A DNA stretch of 64,000 nucleotides from Crotalaria pallida (lineage: Eukaryota > Streptophyta > Magnoliopsida > Fabales > Fabaceae): assembly GCA_037953625.1 (NCBI GenBank), contig CM075655.1:121279001-121343000 (forward strand). Reading direction: 5' to 3'. Position numbers and translations under genes: made by a program. The notes below the pieces were generated by a model that was given only the letters and a program-made list of their open reading frames with translations, did not search any database and had not been told where the DNA came from. Shown here piece by piece: positions 12,301 to 24,300 of this stretch. Each line of letters begins with the position of its first letter. Position 1 is the stretch's first letter.

Positions 12301-15300
12301 CCTAGGTGACATTAATTCCTTATAATAAATAATAAAGTACAACCAAATTTATACCAGTTTAGATTTCAGAAATAAATACAGATCTTCAATTGGATGTTGC
12401 TTTTGGGATTTATGAAGTTTCTAATTACTTGTCTGTGTTCCGTTGGTACTTTATAGCAGATACATTGCGCAATATTTTTTTTTTGAGATTGTTGTCTTCT
12501 TTTCTTGTAGGTGTTCCCATTGGATTGTTTTCAGCTTCTTTGAGCCAGATAGCAAGAACTATCGAGGATAGTCCATCCCCTGAAAATTTTGCCAATCAGT
12601 TGAACTGGATAGATTTATCAGCAGAAAACTCTACGGTTAGTGTTGTGTATAATTTGCTATTTTTTTTCGTTTGATTTTCCTCGAAGTATTTATCTTAGTG
12701 ATTTCACGCTGAACTTTCAGGATGCTTGTTATAAGTCTCCTCGGAAATTACTAATTGCCGTACTAGTGCATAGTTCTGATGCAGAGAGTAACAATCAACC
12801 GTCTAATTCTGATGGAGATAAATCTGGCTTTATTCAAATTAGTCCTAGCAAGGAAGGTCCTTGGACTACTGTGAGGCTCAACTACGCTGCACCAGCTGCC
12901 TGCTGGCGGTTAGGTAATGATGTTGTTGCCAGTGAAGTTAGAGTGGAGGATGGCAATAGATATGTGAATATTCGATCTCTGGTTTCTGTTCGAAACAATA
13001 CAGACTTTGTGCTTGATTTATGCCTTACATCAAAAAATTCACAGGAAAAGATGAAATCGCCGAAAAATTCTAATAATTCTGAATCTATCCAAACAGAGAG
13101 TAACCAAGTTCAGATAGATGAGTTTTATGAGACTGAAAAGTTAACTCCACACGGTGAATGGGTTGGTTGCTCAGGTTATCCTGGGCAGCACTTGTCAGAA
13201 ACAGGAAAATCCCATCAGGTGAATGATACTAAATTTCTCTTGCCATCACGAATTCTTTTCTAGCTGCTTCTCCTTTTGCCTGTACCTGCACTTTTGCCTT
13301 TCTCTACTGACCAAAGCTACACAAAAATATTCATTTATAGTGATCATAGTTATTCTTGGACCCCTCTCATTTAGTCATTGGAATTTGGAATTGGAAATTA
13401 CAAGTGCACTAAAAAAAAGTAAGAGGATCAATTATATATGGGATACTTAGGAAATTTCAAAATAGGTCAAACACTTGTACCTTAATCGTTATACCAGCCT
13501 GAGTAAGGATATGCAGGAAATTTGATTGGGATTATTGCAGCAGTGCCTAGCAATATGATATCTAATTAATCATTTCTGATAAGTTTTTTTTTTTGGTTGC
13601 ATTTATTTGTTTTTTGGGTGGGAGACTTATGATTCAGAACTTGCCAACCCCTAGCTTTTAAATTTCCATCTCACTATTAGTAGACAAGTATGTTATGCGG
13701 CACTATCATGACGAGATTTGATTTGCACAGCCTCTCTGAGAAATGTGACTTCATCATCCACTAATGGTTGTATGGTCAAAGATTCATGGTTCACTTTTGT
13801 CACAATAAGTGTTCTTAATAGAGTTGGTGTGTGTGTGTGTGGTGGGGGCACATGTGTTATGCTTCTCTTATTTATATATATGTTTGTTTCTATAATTCAG
13901 GCTTTTCCCAGAATTGATCTACCTCAAGGATGGCAATGGATTGATGATTGGCATTTGGACACAAATTCTACGAATAATTCTGATGGCTGGATTTATGCTC
14001 CTAATGTGGAGAGTTTGAAATGGCCTGAATCCTATGATGCAAAGGAATCTTTCAATTCTGCAAGGCAGAGAAGATGGCTAAGAAGCAGGAAGCTAGTAGC
14101 AGATGATCTTAAGCACGAAATATCTCTTGGGCTACTGCAACCAGGAGAAACTGCTCCACTTCCTCTATCTGGCTTATCACAATCTGTACAATATTTCTTG
14201 CAGTTAAGGCCTTGGACTTCAGCAAACCCCTGTGATTACTCTTGGAGTTCTGTAGTGGACAGACCTAGTCATCCAGACGGTGCTGGTAAGGGGAAGCAAT
14301 GTTCAAATCTATGTGTTTCAGCTCTTTCAGAGTCAGAGGAACTATTATGCTGCAGTGAGATACATGGAACCTCGGTTGGCTCTCACAAGTTGTGGTTTTG
14401 TGTAAGCATACAAGCATCGGAGATTGCAAAAGATATCCATTCTGATGCTATTCAGGATTGGTGTTTAGTGGTCAAATCTCCACTTTTAATCAGCAATTAT
14501 CTTCCCCTTGCTGCTGAATATTCTGTTCTTGAAATGCAATCAAGTGGCCACTTTCTTGCATGCTCAAGAGGAGTGTTTTCATCAGGGGAAACTGTGCAGA
14601 TATACAGTGCTGATATCAGGAACCCTTTGTTCTTATCTTTGCTTCCACAAAGGGGTTGGCTTCCCATACATGTAAGATTGGGCCTCTCAAATCCTTTGAG
14701 TTTTCTCTTTCTTTGACTTGGAGCACTTTGGGTAAACAATTTAATTTAGCACTTATTCAATAAACTTTTTCGAAATAAGATAAGGAGAGCTTATTTTCAT
14801 AAGTTTAAATGTCATGCTATTTTCATAAAGTATTTTCGTAAATTTATTTTCATGAGTTAGTCTCATGATCCCAAACAAGCTCTCTATAATCTCTTTCCAA
14901 AACCCCTTGGTCATTTTTGTTACATTGTATTGTTGTATTGATACTCCACCCTTTTTTTCCTGAACAGGAAGCTGTTCTTATATCCCATCCTCAAGGGGTT
15001 CCATCAAAAACAATTAGTTTGAGAAGTTCAATATCCGGAAGGTTGTACTTTTTACAAACTTGGCTAAATTTTTATTGAGTAGGTTAATTTGCACTAAACC
15101 CGTCTTATATGTCTTGTTATATGCAGGGTCATCCAAATCATTCTCGAACAGAACAATGACAAAGAACGCCCCTTGCTGGCTAAAACAATTAGGGTCTATG
15201 CTCCTTATTGGTTAGGAGCAGCTAGATGTCCTTCACTTACATTTAGAATTCTTGATATGTCAGGAAAAAGAGGAAAAAGACATATTCCAAAGATTGTTTC

Positions 15301-18300
15301 TCAATCTCAGAGTGACAAGAAAAGTGGATTAATCCTTGAAGAAATCACTCAAGAGGAAATATATGATGGCTACACGATTGCATCTGCTCTAAACTTTAAC
15401 ATGTTAGCCCTTTCAGTGGCTATTGCACAATCAGGAAATGAGCACTTTGGACCTGTCCAAGATCTTTCTCCTCTTGGTGATATGGTAATGCCTATATTAA
15501 TTTTCTGACAGCAGAAAGTAATTGCATTATGGTTTTCTAAAAATTTACTTTTTTTATCCTTAGGATGGCTCGTTGGATATATACGCATATGATGGTGATG
15601 GCAATTGCTTGCGACTTTTTATTTCTACTAAACCATGCCCCTATCAGTCTGTTCCGACAAAGGTTATTACAGAAGATCAAACTTAGCACACATGTTGTCA
15701 GGTAGTTGATTTGTAATACTCTAGTACTTGTTTGTGATTGTCTTTGCAGGTAATATCTGTTCGGCCATTTATGACTTTCACTAATAGACTTGGTCAAGAT
15801 ATATTCATCAAGTTGAGCACTGAAGATGCACCAAAGGTTTTACATGCTTCTGATTCAAGGATATCCTTTGTGTGTCGTGGGATCGGTGGACCTGAGAAAC
15901 TCCAGGTTAGCTACATACAGTAACAATTCATAGTTGTTGTATTGCTCCAATAAGTGATCTCGTTTAGTTTACTATACATTTCTCATTCTGGATACATGAA
16001 TAGAAATTTTTTGAGTTCCAAATTATGAATTGTAAGTATTTTGATTCATGTTGTGTTCATTATTTTGTCATTGTGTAAATCTGAAATCATGGGATTCTGA
16101 TACCCTTTTTTTTTTACCAACTTAATTACTAAATTCGTCCCTATAAATGTTGCAAAATTTGAATTCCTTCCCTGCATTTTTTTCTTTGGTTTTGGTTCTC
16201 GCTTTTATAAGTCTTTTTGATTTAAGTCCCCTCGACGTGGCCTAATGGAGGCCATTGATTCATTGCTAGCTGTTGCCTCAACATTAGACCACGTCAGTGT
16301 TTATTGATCTGAGAGGACGTAAATCAAAATGACTTATAAAAGCATGGACCAAAACCAAAGAAAAAATTATGCAGGAATGAAATTCAAAATCCGCAACATT
16401 TATAGGGGCGAATTTAGTAATTAAGCCTTTGTTACCTAATGCTGATTTGATCAATTCATTGTTTCATTGTTAAATCACATTATTTTGAACTAATAATTAA
16501 TAATAAAAAAGGGTGTATTTATTTTTATTATTTATATTATCTAAAAATAATAAAAGATCGAAATGTGAAGACAAGCTTTAGAAGCGCATGATTTTCGGAT
16601 AAGTCGAAGTAAGATGGAATATATGGAGTGTAAATTTAGCAAGAGGCGTATACGCCTCACCCTAGAGGTGAAGATTGGAGAGGTTTAAGTACCTTGGGAA
16701 TCATACAATATGATGCGGTAATAGGAGGGGATGTAAATCATAAGATTCAAGCCGGGTGGATGAAATTGAGGAGTGTTTCAAGTGTGTTATGTGATGAAAA
16801 GGTGCCACTCAAACCTAAAGGGAAGTTCTACCGCACTGCTATAAGGCTGGTGATGTTGTATGGGACTGAATGTTGGGCGGCAAAATGCCAACAAGAGAAT
16901 AAACTTCATGCAGCAGAGATGAGGATGTTGCGGTGGATGAGTGGGCACACCAGACAACATTGGATTAAGAATGAGTGTATTCGAGAAAGAGTTGGAGTTG
17001 CACCTATTGTAAAAAAGATGGTTGAATCTCGTCTTAGGTGGTTTGGCCATGTGTGGAGGAGACGAGTAGAAGTCCCGGTTAGGAGGGTAGATCAAATGGA
17101 TGGTACTCCAGGTACTTGAGGAAGAGGAAGATCAAGAAAAACTATAGGCGAAACAATTAAGAAGGATATGGAGATAAGTGTTTTATCAAAGAACATGATT
17201 TATGATAACCTTTATGACGTCATTTAATCTATGTAGCCGACCCCACCTAGTGGAACAAAGGCTTGATTGTTGTTGTTGTATATTATCTAAAAATAAGATA
17301 GGCCAAAAATTTCATAATACCACAGTATTTCAAATTTGAGTGATAATTCAGAATATAATTACTAAGTTAAAAGTATGCTGGCTGGTTTTTAGGAATTTCC
17401 TTTCTTTTTAATATTTTATCTTTGTGGAGGATTTGTTTCCTCCAATCCTTGTTACTTCTATCATGTTTATTTCTGTGATAAAATCTTTTCTTTTATGAAA
17501 AAGAAAAGAAAATAACTAAATTAGAAGCATGATTGTGCCACTTTTATTTGTTGTCCACTAAAGATTGATACATTGTTTTCATCATATTGGTTTCTTTTCA
17601 ACTTTATTGTCCCCAAGCATCATGTGGTATTTTAATGATATAAACATTTTCTTTACTCTTAGGTGAAACTAGAAGATACCAATTGGTCATTTCCCCTTCA
17701 AATTTCAAGAGAGGACACGATTTCTCTTGTTTTGAGGACACATGATGGTACTCTTAAATTTTTGAGAACAGAAATTCGTGGATATGAAGAAGGATCCCGT
17801 TTTATTGTGGTATTTCGCCTTGGATCGTCTGATGGTCCTATGAGGTACTGATACGCATGTTTGGACCAGTGAAGTCATATTACTCATAAATGAACGTTTT
17901 CTCTTGTTATTATATGATTTTGGATTGATTCGATGTGTGTAATATACAAAGCACTAAAACCTATTTTTTATGTTAATAATTAGGTCAAATTCTAGTAGGA
18001 CTGTTACAATTGGACTGATACAATAGGACCACTGATAGTACAAGACTAGTTCCACTGATACAATAGGACTGTTAAGCCTAATTCAATAAGAAGACCTAAT
18101 GAGAGCTTAGGTTACAACTCTTAAGGTTACTTCCTTAATTAGATTACTAATTGATTTCACATGATAAATGTTCTAAGATATCCTAAAGATATTATAAATA
18201 TTGCGAATATTATTCTTCGTCAGAGAGGGTGGGCTTTGGCATAACGGTAAGGTTGTCTCCTTGTGATTTGAAGATCACGAATTCAAATCATGGAAACAAT

Positions 18301-21300
18301 CTCTCCGATTGTGGGGGAGAGACAAGTACAGTTACCCTCCCCACTGTGTGGGTGCCTCATGCATTGGGCCGCCCTTTATTATTCTTAGACATTCTAACAT
18401 ACACTTTTTGTTAATTTAATTGTTTTCGTTATCCACTTTGCATGGAAGCACATATGGCTTCATTTAATTCTAGCATCTTAGCATTTTGCTAACAAGTGCT
18501 CTTAGGGCACTTGTTAAGGTTTCCTTAGTGGGAAAAAACATCACAAATCCTTATTTATTCTTCTCTCGGAAACATCAAAAGCTACACTTTCCAAGAGTTT
18601 TTTTACCAGTTTTAACTCTTTAACACCCTAAAGGCACTTGTTTGCATTTTCCTTAATTCTATTAATAATGGCATTGTGGGCCTCAACACATGATGACTCA
18701 TGAAACACAACATCATATGGGATTGCAAGCCTTCAGTTGGCCATATGTTGATTTTTCACTGGATCGGGCCACCCTGTCCTGAAATGGGCAAGCCTGATTT
18801 GAGCCGGTGTTGGCCTGTATTCATTGGCCCAACTCATATTCTTCATCCGTTATTTACACAGTCCAATTTTGACAAGTAGTGGTATGAAATAATTTTTTTC
18901 TATTGCTAATGTTATTTGGTGAGGTTGAACCTTAGCGTAGCAAGGTTAAGGCTGGAAATGGCATCTCTGCTAGACCTACTAGCACTGCTATTAGGGTTAA
19001 GGCTGTATACATTTACTCTCCTTAGATCCCACCAGGTGGGAGCTTTTTGTACTGGGCTGCTAATATGTTCATTGATATTGTATTTATTGTAAACGGCAAA
19101 CTTAATTAGCAATAAATGCAAGAAAATATGTTTTAATGCTTGACCTCTTTCATTGGGCCATCAGCTGATATACATGTCAAGGAATTTACATGCACACATT
19201 AGTTTGTCTCTAATAAATTCTGTCAAAAATGTTTGTTTGTTATATTGCACCAACGTATGGTTTTTGGTATAAATATATACTGCTGTAGAAGAACATACAT
19301 ATGCAAAGATACATTACATGTTGCATCAATATCTGAGAAGCTTGCATGAATGTGTTTCTTTGTGCGAAATGCTAACTTTGCATCAAACAGAATTGAGAAC
19401 CGAACAACAAACAAAGCACTCAACATTAGGCAGTCTGGATTTGGTGAAGATTCCTGGATTCAGTTGCAACCACTTTCAACAACAAATTTTTCTTGGGAAG
19501 ATCCGTATGGAGATAAATTTTTAGATGCTAAACTTGGTGCTGATGATACCACTGCAATTTGGAAACTTGATTTGGGAAGGAGTGGATTATGTTCTGCAGA
19601 GTTTGGATTGCAATGCCATGTTATCGATGGGGGAGACATAATAATTGTGAAGTTCAGAGATAATAATATGCTAAATTCAGGTTCATGTGAAGAGATCAGC
19701 GGCCCAATGCCTGGCGGAAGTTGGGGAGTTTCAGGAGTTCAGGCTGAGACGCAGAACAGTGCTACACCTTTTGAGCTCTTAATTGAGTTGGGAGTGGTTG
19801 GGATTTCTATCGTGGACCATAGACCAAAGGAACTCTCCTACTTATACTTGGAAAGGGTTTTCTTATCATATTCAACTGGCTATGATGGTGGAAGAACTAG
19901 CAGGTAATAGCTCCTATTAGCCTTTATGGTTTTGAGCAGACCAGCTATTCAAGAGGATTTTTATGTGGTCTTTCACATTATCTCTTGTTTGTTTACTCTA
20001 TATATGTGTGGCATGATTTTAAATTGATGCTGCAGGTTACATGCTGTATTTAAATACATGACATGTACATATGGTGCATTTTGTCATTAACAGTGAGAAG
20101 GTTACTTTTATGGCGTTTTATGACAAAAGTACGAGTTGTATAGATTTGGATTTTGTAATTCAAGATTCATGAAGCAAATCACCCCATTTGTCAATTTTAA
20201 GACAGAATGAGTAACATTTTTTTGCTCGTTGCTATTATCTTTTGTTAGATTTTTTCTTCTTTACATAAAATAAGAAATTCATTAAGACGAAGAGAAGATG
20301 ATTACAAAGAATTAGGAGCACATATAATTCTTCTCACAAAGTAAAAATAGAAAGAGAACAATGAATCATTCATGAAGCAAATCACCCCATTTTTCAACAT
20401 TCTGTAAAGAGAAATCCCTGTAAAAAGAGCATGGGCTCTACACCAAGTAGAACCAAAAGCCTAATCTTATCCCGGATGACCAAAGAAATCTCCTTTAAAA
20501 TTTGAGTACTATGCTCCGAAAAACGTCAAAGAGTGGCATAAATTGTACATTGCGAAAAGAATTTGGCTTCTTTCCATCTCCCATAACTTTTACATGCATA
20601 CTTCACGAAATTGATTTTTAGATATTATTTACAGGTTCAAGCTTATATTTGGATATTTGCAACTGGACAACCAGCTCCCTCTAACATTAATGCCTGTGCT
20701 CTTGGCACCAGAGCAGGCCTCTGATGTGCAACACCCAGTATTCAAGATGACAGTTACTATGCAGAACGAGAATAAAGATGGAATTCAAGTTTACCCATAT
20801 GTGTATATACGGGTATGTTTTCTTTAATTTCATACTAAGATGCAATATGGACGTTCTGATTTTCTCTTGGCAAAGTCAAATTGAAAATATTAAACATAGC
20901 ATCATTTATAGAACCTTTAAAACTGGTTGACATTCTAGGTAACTGAGAAGTGCTGGAGGCTTGATATTCATGAACCTATTATGTGGGCTATTGTAGACTT
21001 CTACAACAATTTGCAGCTAGATCGTTTACCTAAAAGTTCAACTGTCACAGAAGTTGATCCAGAGATACGTTTTGAGTAATATACTTCTTACTTTTTCAAT
21101 TTTCCTTTATTTAAATGGTTTCCATTTTTGTTCAAGATTTTCAGTATATCATTTCTGGCTTTTTTTTTATTTTTATTTTTTTTTATATAAGCATATCTGG
21201 CTTCTTTTTGCTGTGCTAGATCTTGGGGTCTTATCTAAACCTGCATGGTTAACATTTCTATTAATGTTACTTTTCCCTCCCAAAGCACTTACTAAGTATC

Positions 21301-24300
21301 CATGGAAGCATGATTGAGAATTTATTCAGTACTCAACCTTATTGGCGATAAAAGATTCCTGGAAGCATGATTGCATCGGACCCCAACCTAATTGGCAAAA
21401 TCAATGTTGGGTCCGGACAGATTTTGGACTTGGGATGGGGGTGATATCATATCGAGCCCAGGCCGATGTCGAAGTAGAACCCGGGGCCAGAGTCGGTGTC
21501 GATGTGGGTGCCGTTTGTGATGTAGTGCCTGTGGCCAACTCTGTTTTGGGCTTGAGCCGATGTCAACGTCAGCCCCAGGCCCTTGGTCGTTTTAGAAATC
21601 AAATTAACTGGATATAAAATAATTTTGAAACTAAAACTGTAACTATTTTTAAAACTCTATCCGGAGTCCAAACTGTTTTTGAAAGCAGTTTGGTTTATAA
21701 AACTGAACCATATTATTGTTTTGTATGGTTTAGTTTGGATCAATTTCTCTTACAATTTTATAAACCAAACCGTGGTCAGCCTTACTTCAAGCCCAAAGGG
21801 CTATTGTGCGAAGAGGCGTGTTAGATAGATTATAACTAGTTAAGTGTCTTCACCTGTTAGATATTGTATATATTAGTTTAGATTCAGTGTCGGCTTATAA
21901 GCTGACAACTGTCATGTAACTTAAGTTGAGACTCCTACTATAAATAGATAGGTGTGCTCTCATTTGTAACTAACTAATTCAATAAATAACAGAATTCATT
22001 TTCTCTCTCTCTCTTATTCTAACATGGTATCAAAGAGCTATTTTTGCGTGCCAAAGCTCTCTCTTCTCCATTGCAATTCTGCATCTCCTCTTCTCACTTG
22101 CGATTGTGCTTCCTTCTTCCCTGGTGTGATCGCTTCATCTTTCTCAGCAGCATCTGTGATTGCGATTCTGAATTGCTTCTTCTCACTTGCGATTGTGCTT
22201 TCTTCTTCTCTGGTGCAATTGCTGCGATTTCTCTCTTCTCAGCTGCGCTAGGGTTTTTCAATTGCGATCTCTCTCTTCTCTGGTGCGATTGTTCGTGATT
22301 CTGAAACTGTGATTCTTCTGGGTTTGCGCGCTTCAATTTTCTTCATTTCGGATCCTGCATTTTTCTTCAATGGCTTCCGCCCCAACACCTTTAAATTCGG
22401 TATTCACTCCTGTTACCTTCTCTCACTATATTTCTGCTAAACTCACAGATAAGAACTATCTGGTGTGGAAACAGCAAGTTGAAGCTGTGATTGCTTCACA
22501 CAGACTTCAACGCTTTGTAGTTAGTCCACAAATTCTTGCAAAATATCTTACAGATGATGATATTGAATTTGATAGAGTAAACCCTAACTATTTGAATTGG
22601 GAAGAACAAGATCAAAACATTGTATCTTGGTTATTACAGTCCCTTTCTGAACCTGTTCAGGCTAGGGTTCTAGGGTGTGTTCATGCCTATCAAGTTTGGG
22701 ATGAACTACATAACTACTTTAGTTCACTCACTAAAGCACGCAGTCAGATGCTTGAATCTGATTTGCGCTCATCTAAGAAAAGAACACAGACTATTACTGA
22801 GTTCATTGCTAGGATCAAGGCATTGGCCTTTTCACTAGCTGCTGTTGGAGAACCTATTTCTCAGAAAGAACAGGTCAGAGTTGTTTTGAGTGGCTTGCCT
22901 TCAGAGTATGAGGCATTTGTAACCTCTCTGTTGATCAGAGACACTCCAGTGACTGTTGGTGCTTTGGAGGCTCTATTAGTGGCGCAAGAAGCCTACTTAG
23001 AGAGGATACATCCTGTGGTTAATGAATCTGCAGCAGCAAATAGTACTCACTGAGCTTGCTACAGCAAAGATTGCTCTCACTATTCCTCACTGGAAACATG
23101 CTATGGAAGAGGAATATCAAGCCTTAATCAGAAATAAGACCTGGACTTTGGTTGCTCTACCAAAAGGAAAGAAAGCTATAGGGTGGAAGTGGGTTTGGAG
23201 AGTTAAAGAGAATCCTGATGGCACACTCAACAAGTTTAAAGCTCGTGTAGTGGCTAAGGGTTTTCATCCGAGACGTGGGTATGATTACAGTGAAACCTTC
23301 TCTCCAGTAGTTAAGCCTGTAACAACCAGAGTTGTTCTCACTCTTGCTCTCACTCATGGGATACAGCAGATAGATGTAAATAACGCTTTCTTAAACGGTG
23401 ATCTTGAAGAAGAGGTGTACATGCAACAACCAAAAGGGTTTCATTCTGGAGATAGTTCTCAGGTCTGAAAGCTTAATAAAGCTCTTTATGGTCTAAAACA
23501 GGCACCTAGGGCCTGGTTTGAGAAGCTGGTTGGCACACTCTTGTCTCTTGGGTTTAGAAAGTGCAGATGTGATCACTCTCTTTTTGTTCACAACACTTCC
23601 TCTCATAGACGGTTTGTTTTGTGCTATGTTGATGATATTATCATCACTGGTACCTCACCTACCTTAATAAAAGATCTCATTGGCAGACTAAACCTAGATT
23701 TTGCTCTCAAAGACCTGGGTGCTCTTGATTACTTCCTTGGCATTGAAATCAAAAAGCTACCTACTGGAGATCTGCTTCTCACTCAATTTGAAGTACATTA
23801 AGGATCTTCTTGAGAGAGCTCATCTAACTGACATGAAGAGTCAACCTACACCAATGGTAGGGGTCAGAAATTGACTAAACAGGGCTGTAACTACATGGCT
23901 GATCCTACCCTGTACAGGTCCTTGGCTGGTGCTTTGCAGTATGTAACTACAACAAGACCTGAAATTTGTTATAGTGTTAACAACCCCTTGGAAGAGTATT
24001 GGAAGGCTTTAAAGAGGATTCTCAAATATCTTAGTGGTACTATTGATTAGGGACCATTGCTGAAACCAACTTCTAAGCTTGGACCCCTACATCTGTTTGC
24101 ATACTGTGATGCTGATTGGGCGGGCTTCAGACCCAGATGACAGAAAATTCACTTCTGGATCATGCATATACTTGGGTTCAAATCTGGTTTCTTGGTGGTC
24201 TAAAAAGCAGGAGTGGGTTGCTCGATCTACAGCTGAAGCTGAATACAGGAGCTTGGCAAATACTGCTGCTGAATTAATGTGGATTCAAAGCTTATTGAGT

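Larger units (their letters stand above)
17663..21075 (+). other. VPS13: VPS13 exon block D (4 exons)
   Basis: Exons: 17663-17844, 19391-19903, 20635-20812, 20939-21075. They continue the adaptor-binding region ('NWSFPLQISREDTISLVLR') into the conserved 'NRTTNKALNIRQSG' (19396 on) and 'ERVFLSYSTGYDGG', and then 'RFKLIFGYLQLDNQLPLT' and 'YVYIRVTEKCWRLDIHE'. This is the start of the APT1/ATG2-like C-terminal part. The last exon ends in phase 2 (GA) at the donor of the 10.1-kb intron, and the codon is completed at 31217. Confidence 0.9.

Noticed and set aside
22044..22336. Overlapping frames before the gag of element A
   Set aside because: They lie in the untranslated leader of the retrotransposon, which contains imperfect repeats of CTTCTCTGGTGCGATTG type.
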